From NCBI GenBank assembly GCA_009618505.1, contig WJOQ01000378.1, forward strand, positions 1 through 14,935: 14,935 bases of DNA, written 5' to 3'. This DNA is from Clostridia bacterium (GTDB lineage: Bacteria; Aerophobota; Aerophobia; Aerophobales; AE-B3A). Each line of letters opens with the position of its first letter. Position 1 is the first letter of the stretch. The translations under genes and the position numbers were made by a program. Below the pieces are notes generated by a model. That model was not told where the DNA came from, did not search any database, and saw only the letters and a list, made by a program, of their open reading frames with translations. Below, piece by piece: positions 1 through 7,783 of the stretch.

Positions 1-119
1 TTTGATTAAGTAAGTTATAGTGGACTCTGGATAGGAAGGAGAAAGGAACCAGAGGCATAAAGTGAAGTTGCCAATCAAGCTTAAGATTAAACCGATTCTG
101 ACGAATGGAGGAAGAAATA

Positions 120-1253
120 ATGCGTGAACCGAACTTTAGTAAATTTATGAATGCAAGGATAATAGACGGCCATCTTCACTTCGAGAATATCTCATTGGTA
201 AGGCAAACTTCTGGTTTCTTCCGTACCCTTAACATAGAAAAACTGGGTATCGTCAGCTATGCTCGCTTGAAAGAAGTCAACAGTAATCCGCAGGCTATCT
301 GTTTTAAAGCTATGTATCCACGGGACACCTATATCATGGGTGGGTTGGATTACACCGATATAGATAAATATTCCAAACGAGAAATAGAAAAAGTGTTAGC
401 TGAGCAAGTGCTGACGATGACGAAAATAGGTTTTGACGGGATAAAACTCCTAGAGACCAAGCCAAGCGTGGCCAGGGATATGCCCTTTAGCATCGACGAT
501 CCTGTCTATAATAGTTTTTTTGCCTTGCTAGAGGAACGGCAATTGCCTATTTTCTGGCATGTTGCTGATCCCGAGGAATTTTGGAACGAAAAGATGATTC
601 CTCCCGCCGCAAAAACAATGGGTTGGAGCTATTCAGACGGGACTTACCCCTCCAAAGAAAAGCTCTACGAGAGAGTAGAGAGGGTGTTAAGCAGATTCCC
701 CAATCTGAAGGTAGTCTTTGCTCACTTTTATTTTCTCTCCGCCAACTTGAAACGGGCATCAGCCATAATGGATACTTACTCCAATGTCAATTTCGATATC
801 ACTCCGGGCTCGGAGATGTACTACAATTTTTCACGTGAGCCAGAGGAGACACGCAGATTTTTTATCAACTATCAAGATCGCATAGTTTTTGGCGATGATA
901 CAGCCATAAGAAAAAGGGAGGATATCCCCAAAGAGAGAACCATAACAAAGATATTTGTTATGAGAAATTTTTTAGAGACTGATGAACGCTTGGATAAGTC
1001 CTTCTCAATTATAGAGAGAAAAGGTGAGATTCAAGGTATTAAACTTCCTGTCTCAGTTTTAAATAAGATATATCAGGACAACTATCTTCGTATCGTTGGG
1101 AAAAATCCTTGCCCTTTGAACATTACCCTGGCAGGGAAGTATTGCCATCGAGTTGGGCAGATACTGAGGACAAAATTTGGCTTTCCCAATGAGATGAATT
1201 TCGGTTGTGAGGCAGAGAATTTTTTGTCCTCCATTAAAGGACGACTTAAGTAA
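120..1253 (+). CDS. Amidohydrolase-family (TIM-barrel) metal-dependent hydrolase
   Basis: This 377-residue protein resembles the amidohydrolase 2 family, which holds metal-dependent hydrolases and decarboxylases with a TIM-barrel fold; the substrate is unknown. The N-terminal metal motif is DGHLH (His18, His20). Other likely active-site elements are a strand ending in WHVADP (His147), the VVFAHF strand (His202) and the FGDD motif (Asp259). The IYQDNYLRIVG segment near residues 317-327 matches the usual C-terminal helix of the family. About 50 residues follow it and contain three cysteines (331, 342, 363), which is unusual. An ATG at 105 is possible, but the ATG at 120 is preferred because GGAGGA lies 7 nt upstream of it. 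There is no signal peptide, so it is probably cytosolic. It is the only plus-strand gene and faces the neighbouring metallohydrolase, so it is transcribed separately. Family assignment is firm; function is not. Confidence 0.85.
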   Translation: MREPNFSKFMNARIIDGHLHFENISLVRQTSGFFRTLNIEKLGIVSYARLKEVNSNPQAICFKAMYPRDTYIMGGLDYTDIDKYSKREIEKVLAEQVLTMTKIGFDGIKLLETKPSVARDMPFSIDDPVYNSFFALLEERQLPIFWHVADPEEFWNEKMIPPAAKTMGWSYSDGTYPSKEKLYERVERVLSRFPNLKVVFAHFYFLSANLKRASAIMDTYSNVNFDITPGSEMYYNFSREPEETRRFFINYQDRIVFGDDTAIRKREDIPKERTITKIFVMRNFLETDERLDKSFSIIERKGEIQGIKLPVSVLNKIYQDNYLRIVGKNPCPLNITLAGKYCHRVGQILRTKFGFPNEMNFGCEAENFLSSIKGRLK

Positions 1254-1550
1254 AAAAAGAGCGACCTTTACGAGATAAAGATGCAGGCAGGGAAGGTTGG
1301 CAGGTTTCAACGTACATTAGCTTCCCTCGCTAAGTTTAACCATAAGACATAGTTCAATCTACCCTGAATCATAATAGTTTTTCGTAGTTATTTTACGTCT
1401 TTTCGCTTGACACGTCATTCAGCTAGGAAGACTGAAAAGATTAGAGTGATTCAGTGCTTGAAAATAGCGTTTTCCTATCAAGCTTGATTGCTTTCTTCTC
1501 TATCAGAGGTCTATATAGGAAAAACTGAACTTCTCAAAATAGTATTCTTC
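1254..1550. other. Intergenic region between two convergent genes
   Basis: This 297-nt gap holds the 3' ends of two converging transcripts. No convincing gene or RNA is visible. There is a weak inverted repeat, AGGGAAG at 1289-1295 with CTTCCCT at 1321-1327, whose 25-nt loop and lack of an adjacent T-run make it a poor terminator. A perfect 12-bp palindrome, ATCAAGCTTGAT, lies at 1477-1488. A strong rho-independent terminator was not found for either gene. Confidence 0.6.
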
Positions 1551-4109
1551 TTAGCGACGGTGATGTTCTGGATGATCATCTATTGGTGTGTGGTTATGGT
1601 AATGCCCGATCTTATGCATACGATTGTGCAAACTTCGGTGAGCTGATGTCAATATAAGACGCATACGTTTATAGGCCTTAGTTTCAGCTCGTGTTCCTAC
1701 GGTATCCAGATATGCTAATGCACCCTCTATTTGCTCAAGAATGGTCAATGCATCAGCTTTTGCTAAGAGAGATGAGCCTTCAATATCAATCATAACTGGA
1801 GATGAATGGGCTGCAATTACTTCCTGTTTGGGCTTATCCGCATAATGACCACGTACTAGTAAAGCTATCCAGGAACTCTTGTTTATTTTAACTGAGTGGT
1901 ATCCTTCATTCTTGTCTGGCCCAATTGATTTACTTTCATATACCTCACCGTTAATAATCAGCTCTACTTTAGTCATTGGCATTGTTACACTGGCAGTCTT
2001 CCATGAGATATTCACTGTTCCTCCCCTACTGGACATTTTGATTCGCGATCCGGGTGGCTTGCCTTCCACCGAGAATTCCATAAGGGGGCCACAGGTAACA
2101 AAAGTGTTGGCTTTACGTATAGAATCCATCCATGTCTGGTAGGTAAAGTCCATTTCAGTGTCAATATAAGCATAAGTGCGAGCGCTTCCTATTGCCACAT
2201 CCGCACTCATTTTATCTGTTCCTCCAACAGCCGCTGCCATATACCCGCAATTTAAATAGCGATACCAGTCTAAAAGGGAGTATGGATCAATACCTCTGCA
2301 AAATTCTATTCCGTCAATATCACCGCTTACAATACTGGCAGCGTTTTCTAAACGTGGAGATGGAAAATGAGGCAATATGACTAACCCTCCTTGCTTCTTG
2401 CATTGCCGTGCCCATTCGGTAAGTAAAATACCCACAGGGTCTCCCAGGGCCGACTCATCTGGGCCACCAGTTGTCATCGGAGCAATGATATTACCCCTAT
2501 AGCCAAGTAGTGAAATATGACCCATCACGTGTTGTCTATTCTCAGTCCCAACCCGCACCAGGTATTCACTATCGCCACCTGCCTCTCTGGAGCCATATGT
2601 GGTTTTACCGTCAAAGTCCCCTACATTGGTCATCAACTCACCCCATTGGCTTGCCAGTAGGTTTACTATATTTACTCCTTCCCCCGCACCCTCAAGAAGT
2701 GCAGATGAGGGAGAAAGAAAATGCACATGAGTATCTGCACTAACCCAGCCTCTTTCTCGCCAGGGCAATACTCTATCTATTTTAATTACTATTTCTTCTG
2801 TTGATGGTTTGACTGATACCACCTTACGCACTGGCTTCATCTCAAAACCTTTGGATACTTCAATATAGACATTGCCAAGAGGTAGGTCTATCGCAGTCTC
2901 TCCTTTGATGTATGTAGAGTAATGAAAGCTTCCATTCACATAATCAACACTGTAGTCTTCGAACCACGCTGGATTGGGAATCCGATGGCGGTCAATCGGT
3001 GCCAGGTACTCCCCGGCTTGACCGTGAATATGCAATCTCACGGCGGCCAATTTATTACTCTGCTTCTCCATTACTTGAAGTGTGACCCGTTGAGTTGCTG
3101 GATTTATTACTCTAAGTATTTCGGTTTCCCTTTTGTCTTCAAGTTCTGAGATGGAGAATGTTTTTCCGTCAGCCAAATGAAACTTGGCATCTTGATGAGC
3201 AGTATATTCGATTAATACTTCATCAGGTGACAGTTCAGGAGTCTGATTGTTATGTGTTCTTGCCCACTCTTTATTTGGGTATAGCGGCCTTTTTTGCGCT
3301 GAAATGACCTGTCCTAAATCAAGCTGTATTTGTTTTAACAGTCCCTTTTCATCAAGGGATGGTTCAAATTCAATACCTTTTGCTAGTCTAATAATAGCTT
3401 TATGGCGAGTTTGCCAACGAAGGGGATTAGATGATGCTTTACCTTGGGATATGGCTGAAATAAGGATAGCCCCATTTTTTGCCTCAAGACGGATTTCTAC
3501 TATACGTTTCTCTGGGAAAGGATTTTCCCAGGCCCATAGCCAGTCAATCCATTTCCCATTATCACCTGGTTTTACCCTTGTCTGGCTCCCTCCCCAATCA
3601 CTGGCAGTCTGTTCATGGTGTGCTCTATATGGAAATGGTTTAGAGTGGGTAACTGCTTGAATAGAGTTGTCACCCCATTCTCGTTGAAACATACCTACCT
3701 GGTGACGACGTTTAATTTCTACTTTTTCTTTTGTGCCATCATCATATACTATAATATAGTTAGCTGCATGTTCGCCTAATCGTCCTTTTCCCCGCAGGGA
3801 TGAAATAGATAGTTTTCTAGTGTCAATTTCCATTGGACGAATATCAGAAGTATGCATGAATACAAGCCACTCTGTTTTTAGCGGATCCAATGTTATAGAG
3901 AAAGGAGGTCCTTTTTCTTCTACTAATACAACTTTGTCTATCTGGAAAGGGATACCCCATGATACACAGGACTTACCAGGTGCATGTTCCAAGGCTTCTT
4001 TCATTTCTTTGGAAATAACGGTTTTGGACAAACTAGAAAGTGTATTGTTCCCTTTAATTGGCACCGGTTTAAAATTTAATGAACATGGGCCATCTTTTAC
4101 GCTTGGCAT
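1551..4109 (-). CDS. CehA/McbA-like PHP-domain metallohydrolase, multidomain, His-rich tail
   Basis: This 852-residue protein has a C-terminal PHP-type metallohydrolase domain of the CehA/McbA kind. The metal-site signature starts at SADTHVHF (His461, His463). Further likely ligands are Glu523, His527 and His531 in TENRQHVMGH, His581 in LPHFPSP, Glu602, and Asp632 in GGTD. In front of it lie an N-terminal beta-rich region (about 60-240), reminiscent of a sugar-binding sandwich, and a carboxypeptidase-regulatory-like segment (about 400-445, LPLGNVYIEV). The last 21 residues contain seven histidines (832-850), possibly a metal-binding tail. No signal peptide or membrane segment is seen. A good site, GGGGAGG, precedes the ATG by 7 nt. 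The gene lies 122 nt after the histidine kinase and may be the last gene of that operon or have its own promoter. PHP enzymes hydrolyse phosphoester or related bonds; the substrate here cannot be told. Confidence 0.82.
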   Translation of the reverse strand: MPSVKDGPCSLNFKPVPIKGNNTLSSLSKTVISKEMKEALEHAPGKSCVSWGIPFQIDKVVLVEEKGPPFSITLDPLKTEWLVFMHTSDIRPMEIDTRKLSISSLRGKGRLGEHAANYIIVYDDGTKEKVEIKRRHQVGMFQREWGDNSIQAVTHSKPFPYRAHHEQTASDWGGSQTRVKPGDNGKWIDWLWAWENPFPEKRIVEIRLEAKNGAILISAISQGKASSNPLRWQTRHKAIIRLAKGIEFEPSLDEKGLLKQIQLDLGQVISAQKRPLYPNKEWARTHNNQTPELSPDEVLIEYTAHQDAKFHLADGKTFSISELEDKRETEILRVINPATQRVTLQVMEKQSNKLAAVRLHIHGQAGEYLAPIDRHRIPNPAWFEDYSVDYVNGSFHYSTYIKGETAIDLPLGNVYIEVSKGFEMKPVRKVVSVKPSTEEIVIKIDRVLPWRERGWVSADTHVHFLSPSSALLEGAGEGVNIVNLLASQWGELMTNVGDFDGKTTYGSREAGGDSEYLVRVGTENRQHVMGHISLLGYRGNIIAPMTTGGPDESALGDPVGILLTEWARQCKKQGGLVILPHFPSPRLENAASIVSGDIDGIEFCRGIDPYSLLDWYRYLNCGYMAAAVGGTDKMSADVAIGSARTYAYIDTEMDFTYQTWMDSIRKANTFVTCGPLMEFSVEGKPPGSRIKMSSRGGTVNISWKTASVTMPMTKVELIINGEVYESKSIGPDKNEGYHSVKINKSSWIALLVRGHYADKPKQEVIAAHSSPVMIDIEGSSLLAKADALTILEQIEGALAYLDTVGTRAETKAYKRMRLILTSAHRSLHNRMHKIGHYHNHTPIDDHPEHHRR

Positions 4110-4231
4110 ACTTCAACCTCCCCAGGCATAATTTGAGTTAAGAACTTTTTGTTAAGCATCAAGGAATTCTTTTTCTACTTCTCCTATCTTTGGACACCTT
4201 CTTTTTAGTTTACAGCATCCTAATGTACTGT

Positions 4232-6163
4232 CTATTTGGGCAGGACAAAACAGAATTTTGTCCATTGTCCTTCCTTTGATTCCACCCAAATCCTACCTCC
4301 TTGCCTTTCCACCATTTCTTTGGTGATAAAAAGGCCCAGTCCACTACCCTTTTCTCTCCTTGACTTCTCAGTTTTCAACCTGGTAAATCTGGAAAAAAGA
4401 TGTGGGAATTCACCGGCTGCAATCCCCTCGCCTTCATTCCATACACTAATCTGCCAATCCTTGCTGTTTTCACTTGCTTCTATTCTTACCTCACCCTCGC
4501 TCTTCCCATACTTAATAGCATTGGTTAATAAGTTCTCCAAAATGATTTTAAGTAAATCAGGATCCGCTTTTATCTTATATAATTCTGGGATTCTCTTGAT
4601 TACTTTCATTCCCTTGGATTTCAACTGACCTATTATTCCATCCAATACCGGCGATAAAATGTGAGTTTCGAAATCTATCACCTGTTTATCACTCTTCAAT
4701 TCACCTTTTTCAATGCGGCTAAGATCGAGATAGTTCTTGATCATATCTTCCAGGTATTCACAATTTCTAACCAGAATACCGGCTATGATCTTCTGTTTTT
4801 CAGTTATTGCCCCTACAATCCCATCTCTCAAGTTATAGGCACTCATTAACATATTGGTCAAAGCACTCTTCATCTCATGTGAAACAAATCCCAGCATCTC
4901 CATATAATTACGATTGACTCGTCGCAGGTTCTCATTGATATCCTTCAGTTCTTCTTCTCGCTCCTTTAATGCCTGCGCCATACGGTTGAAATAGTCATTC
5001 AGCTGTTCGATTTCTAGATATTTTGCTTTTCCTGAAATACGATAACTTAGATCTCCTGAGGCGATTTTCTCTGTGCCACGCACCAGTTCTCGAACTGGAC
5101 GTGATAAGTCTCGAGACAGGACATAGGAAAACAGCAAGACTACCGCCAGACCTATAATAATTAAAGGTAGAAAGCTTAGAAGAAGTTCATTGCGTATATC
5201 AGTGTATTTATCCTCTAAAATCCCTACATAAAGGATGCCGATGACGCTGTGGTCGGGATCGAAAATAGGCTTATAAGCTGATATATACCAATCATGCACT
5301 ACAAAAGCTCTGCCTAGCCATAGTCCTTCTTCCTCAAGAACCCGCCGGTAAACCTCCTCGGATACGCGAGTTCCAATGGCTCGGGTATTATCTTCTCGCA
5401 ATACATTAGTAGATATCCGAACATCCCACTGAAAGATAGTAACGGTGCCAAGTTCCCTGCCCTCATACTCTTTTTCTTCGAAAATCATATCTCTGATATA
5501 ATCTACCAGGGCATAATTCCGATTCAATAGACTCCCGCCGTAAAGGACACCTATGATCTGTTCACCCTCCAAATCCATTACCGGCACTGCTGCCATAATA
5601 GACATACCGGAGGTCTCAGCTTCTTCAGCCCTATACTTAGCTCTGGGGGTATCAATAAAACTAACATATGCTTGAGAGGATAGTCCTTCACCCTCTCTCT
5701 CAAGCACTTCCTGACTAAGAATTACTGTACCCACTCCCCCTTCACCCTCCAGAGCTTTCTGAATTAGAGGATTGTATAGACAGCTATCTCTTACTACATA
5801 AGGAGAGCGAGTTCGAACAAGTACCTTGCCTTTGGCATCACACAAAGAAAGGAAGTCTAATTCCAGGTTAGCTCTTTTTTGCTGTAAGAACTTCTGTAAC
5901 TGTTCAGACTTCTCACTTCCCTGCAGAACGTGAACTATATTCCGCTGCTCACTTATAAGACCTAAAGCAAGATAGATAGTCTGCATATGATTCATATAGA
6001 AAGAGTCAGCCGTCTGCAGGTTCAGAGTGACCCTATCCTGAGCTTCATCCAATATTCTTTTTGAAATAAGATAAGTGCCTAAAAATAAGGTTAAAACGCC
6101 CAATACCACAACTGTAAGAGAAAAATAGAAAAAGATTTTATGTTGAAAAGTGAAAGGTTTCAT
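4232..6163 (-). CDS. Membrane sensor histidine kinase with extracytoplasmic Cache domain
   Basis: This is a 643-residue transmembrane sensor kinase. Residues 10-33 form the first membrane helix. Residues 35-325 form an extracytoplasmic sensor that looks like a double Cache domain, ending in the typical YKPIFDP...GILYVGI pattern. The second helix is at about 327-350. A HAMP linker follows (353-405), then a coiled segment and a HisKA domain with phospho-acceptor His429 in FVSHEMKSALT. The ATPase domain has an N-box (Glu543, Asn544, Asn548), a G1 box reading NEGEG at 577-581 with Asn in the usual Asp place, and a G2 box GSGLGL at 606-611. It starts 13 nt after the upstream response regulator, and its weak AAGGA site overlaps the intergenic space, so the two are almost certainly co-transcribed partners. 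Cache domains bind small molecules such as organic acids; the ligand is unknown. Confidence 0.93.
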   Translation of the reverse strand: MKPFTFQHKIFFYFSLTVVVLGVLTLFLGTYLISKRILDEAQDRVTLNLQTADSFYMNHMQTIYLALGLISEQRNIVHVLQGSEKSEQLQKFLQQKRANLELDFLSLCDAKGKVLVRTRSPYVVRDSCLYNPLIQKALEGEGGVGTVILSQEVLEREGEGLSSQAYVSFIDTPRAKYRAEEAETSGMSIMAAVPVMDLEGEQIIGVLYGGSLLNRNYALVDYIRDMIFEEKEYEGRELGTVTIFQWDVRISTNVLREDNTRAIGTRVSEEVYRRVLEEEGLWLGRAFVVHDWYISAYKPIFDPDHSVIGILYVGILEDKYTDIRNELLLSFLPLIIIGLAVVLLFSYVLSRDLSRPVRELVRGTEKIASGDLSYRISGKAKYLEIEQLNDYFNRMAQALKEREEELKDINENLRRVNRNYMEMLGFVSHEMKSALTNMLMSAYNLRDGIVGAITEKQKIIAGILVRNCEYLEDMIKNYLDLSRIEKGELKSDKQVIDFETHILSPVLDGIIGQLKSKGMKVIKRIPELYKIKADPDLLKIILENLLTNAIKYGKSEGEVRIEASENSKDWQISVWNEGEGIAAGEFPHLFSRFTRLKTEKSRREKGSGLGLFITKEMVERQGGRIWVESKEGQWTKFCFVLPK

Positions 6164-6176
6164 AAGGCTAAATCCT

Positions 6177-6569
6177 TCAATTATTCTTACTAAGTAACTG
6201 CTCGATTTTCTTTAGTAATTTATCAGGCGGAAAGGGTTTTTCTATAAACTCAGTTACCGGCAGCCAGTTCTTATCGGATTTTATCTTCCCTGAGATATCC
6301 ATTTCTTCCCTGATGGCTGAAACCATAATAATTGGTATCTCTTTAAGTTCTTCAACCTCTCGCAATTTACGAGCCACATCAAAGCCCTCGGTCCTGGTAC
6401 TCATCATCACATCTAACACAATGAGATCGGGTTTTTCCTGTAGAGCCTTTTTCAATCCCTCTTCCCCATCGTAAGCAGTTATTATCCGATATCCTCTGCT
6501 TTCAAGGGTAATTTGATTGAGTTCCACAAAATCCCGGTCATCATCTACAAGAAGGATTTTGTTAGCCAT
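6177..6569 (-). CDS. Single-domain response regulator (REC only), partner of the histidine kinase
   Basis: This 130-residue protein is a stand-alone receiver domain without an output domain. The acidic pocket is Asp9-Asp10-Asp11, the phosphorylation site is Asp53 in IVLDVMM, and the switch residues are Ser84 and Lys111-Pro112 (EKPFPP). The gene lies 17 nt after rex and 13 nt before the histidine kinase, so it probably accepts phosphate from that kinase and passes the signal on by protein contact or phosphotransfer. It is clearly paralogous to the second receiver protein at 7358-7747: both share the rare TEGFDV stretch after the phosphorylation site and a WLPV...EKP end. The start follows AAAGG upstream, a modest ribosome site. 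Confidence 0.93.
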   Translation of the reverse strand: MANKILLVDDDRDFVELNQITLESRGYRIITAYDGEEGLKKALQEKPDLIVLDVMMSTRTEGFDVARKLREVEELKEIPIIMVSAIREEMDISGKIKSDKNWLPVTEFIEKPFPPDKLLKKIEQLLSKNN

Positions 6570-6586
6570 GTCTTTTACCTTTCTAA

Positions 6587-7237
6587 TCAGAATAGTCTTG
6601 CTTGAGCTTCCTCTTTTGCCTTATTGATAATAGAATAGGACATAATCTCAAGTTGATTGGTAAAATCCACCTGCATCAGTTTAACATAAGAAGGCGCGAT
6701 AACTGTAATAGGAGAGAAATTGAGAACAGCCTCCACGCCGCTTATTATAAGAAGGTCTATTGATTCCTGGGCCGCCTTAGCCGGAACAGCTATTATTCCC
6801 ATAGGAATCTTCTGCTCTCTTATCATTTCAGGCATTTGATATGGATGATATACAGGCACACCAGCTATCCTCTTGCCAATTTTACTTGATTTCACATCAA
6901 AACCGATTTTGATATTAAATCCACTTTTTCTAAAACCATCATAGCCTAATAGAGCAGAACCTAACTTACCCACCCCTACCAGCGCTATGTCCCATACTCT
7001 ATTTAGACCCAGTATCTTCGATATCTCTTCCTGGAGTTCTCCTACCAGGTACCCCTTGCCTGTGGTGCCAAACTGGCCAAAGTAACACAAATCCTTTCTT
7101 ACTCTTGCACCTGAAGTCCCTATAAATTGAGCAAGTTCTTCAGAGGAGATAATCCTCTCTTTTTTCATCTTCCTGAGATGCCTGAGATAAAAAGAAAGCC
7201 GGACTGCAGCGCTTTCAGGAGATTTATTTCCAGCCAT
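6587..7237 (-). CDS. rex: Redox-sensing transcriptional repressor Rex
   Basis: This 216-residue protein matches Rex in length and layout. An N-terminal winged-helix DNA-binding domain (about 1-80) carries the recognition region RKDLCYFGQFG. It is followed by a Rossmann domain with the dinucleotide motif GVGKLG at 88-93 and a C-terminal helix (about 192-205) that swaps between subunits in the family. Rex senses the NADH/NAD+ ratio and typically represses fermentation, hydrogenase and respiration genes until NADH rises. Here it sits just downstream of the NAD(P)-linked hydrogenase operon and heads a run with a response regulator and a kinase, 17 nt apart. The ATG is preceded by GGAGGT at 7 nt spacing. 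The hydrogenase operon is the obvious target, but its promoter lies outside the window. No canonical Rex operator was found inside it. Confidence 0.95.
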   Translation of the reverse strand: MAGNKSPESAAVRLSFYLRHLRKMKKERIISSEELAQFIGTSGARVRKDLCYFGQFGTTGKGYLVGELQEEISKILGLNRVWDIALVGVGKLGSALLGYDGFRKSGFNIKIGFDVKSSKIGKRIAGVPVYHPYQMPEMIREQKIPMGIIAVPAKAAQESIDLLIISGVEAVLNFSPITVIAPSYVKLMQVDFTNQLEIMSYSIINKAKEEAQARLF

Positions 7238-7281
7238 AACTTAGACCTCCGCTGTTGAGGAGCCTATTGGTCTTTCCATAC

Positions 7282-7312
7282 ATTATATATCATCTTTCTG
7301 CCAAAAGCACAA
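7282..7312 (-). promoter_or_regulatory. Possible promoter of the rex run
   Basis: Read on the minus strand, TTGTGC (7307-7312) is followed after 17 nt by TATATA (7284-7289), overlapping a perfect TATAAT (7282-7287) at 19 nt spacing. The -10 part is good and the -35 part is weak. It lies about 45 nt upstream of the rex start codon, in the largest gap between the hydrogenase operon and rex. The leader also carries a CCTC...GAGG pair (7246-7249 and 7257-7260) that includes part of the rex ribosome site. Confidence 0.35.
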
Positions 7313-7316
7313 GGTT

Positions 7317-7355
7317 TGATGAAGTCATCAGAATATTCTTTCTATCTGCTGATAG
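7317..7355. repeat. Three consecutive short palindromes between the hydrogenase operon and rex
   Basis: On the plus strand, TGATGA-AG-TCATCA (7317-7330), AGAATATTCT (7330-7339, perfect) and CTATC-TGCT-GATAG (7342-7355) follow each other within 39 bp. They lie between the stop of the response regulator and the possible -35 element for rex. No T-run follows on the minus strand, so they do not form a classic terminator. Operator sites for a regulator such as Rex are one possibility, although none matches the usual Rex consensus (TTGTGAAnnnnTTCACAA type). Confidence 0.45.
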
Positions 7356-7357
7356 CC

Positions 7358-7747
7358 TCATCCGATAGCTTTTTCAATCTCTTCCAGAAGTTGCGGTGGA
7401 GAAATGGGTTTTTCCAAGAATTTGGCAACTGGTAGCCAGGTGTCATCGGGTTCAAATGTCCAGGGAAGTTTTTCTTTTTTTCTGATGCCGGTAAGCATAA
7501 TCACCGGGATATCCCTTAGCTTCTCATCCCTCTTTATTTGCCGGGAAACATCGAATCCTTCGGTCAATCTGGTCATCATTACATCAAGAACTATCAAGTC
7601 TGGTCTATTCTTCTTAGCTTTTTTCATACCTTCCTCTCCATCGTAAGCTGCTACGACTTGATAACCTTTGCTCTCCAAAAACGTAGTGCTCAAATCAACG
7701 AAATCCACGTCGTCATCCACCAATAAAACTCTCTTTTTTTCTTGCAT
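7358..7747 (-). CDS. Single-domain response regulator (REC only), end of hydrogenase operon
   Basis: This is a 129-residue receiver domain with no output domain. Asp11-Asp13 form the acidic pocket, Asp55 in IVLDVMM is the phosphorylation site, and Thr86 and Lys113-Pro114 are the switch residues. An upstream ATG at 7765 is possible, but the ATG at 7747 is chosen because AAGGAGG lies 5 nt in front of it and the protein then begins like its paralogue. The gene lies 36 nt after the hydrogenase catalytic subunit, so it is probably co-transcribed with the hydrogenase. It is a paralogue of the receiver protein at 6177-6569, and no kinase is directly attached to it. The kinase at 4232-6163 or the GHKL ATPase upstream could act on it. 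Confidence 0.92.
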   Translation of the reverse strand: MQEKKRVLLVDDDVDFVDLSTTFLESKGYQVVAAYDGEEGMKKAKKNRPDLIVLDVMMTRLTEGFDVSRQIKRDEKLRDIPVIMLTGIRKKEKLPWTFEPDDTWLPVAKFLEKPISPPQLLEEIEKAIG

Positions 7748-7783
7748 TGCAACCTCCTTAAACATATTTTTGTTTTGCCCTCT

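Noticed and set aside
1289..1327. AGGGAAG...CTTCCCT inverted repeat as a terminator for the converging genes
   Set aside because: The 7-bp stem has a 25-nt loop and no adjacent T-run, so it does not look like a rho-independent terminator.
1477..1488. Perfect palindrome ATCAAGCTTGAT
   Set aside because: A single 12-bp palindrome between convergent genes with no promoter nearby. A related ATCAAGCTT at 75-83 is not palindromic to the same extent, so chance is likely.
3247..4131. Plus-strand open frames (137 and 103 codons) opposite the PHP hydrolase
   Set aside because: They are antisense shadows of a long coding region with clear motifs and show no family resemblance.
4128..4155. TTAACA-N16-AATTAT promoter-like pair upstream of the PHP hydrolase (minus strand)
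   Set aside because: The -10 matches at only four of six positions, the spacing is short, and transcription would begin almost at the ribosome site. AT-rich chance similarity is likely.
4136..4155. Two GTTAAG repeats resembling half of a Rex operator (TTGTTAA)
   Set aside because: They are direct, not inverted, and the second half-site TTAACAA is missing.
4236..4628. Plus-strand open frame of 130 codons opposite the histidine kinase ATPase domain
   Set aside because: Antisense to the conserved HATPase boxes; no independent support.
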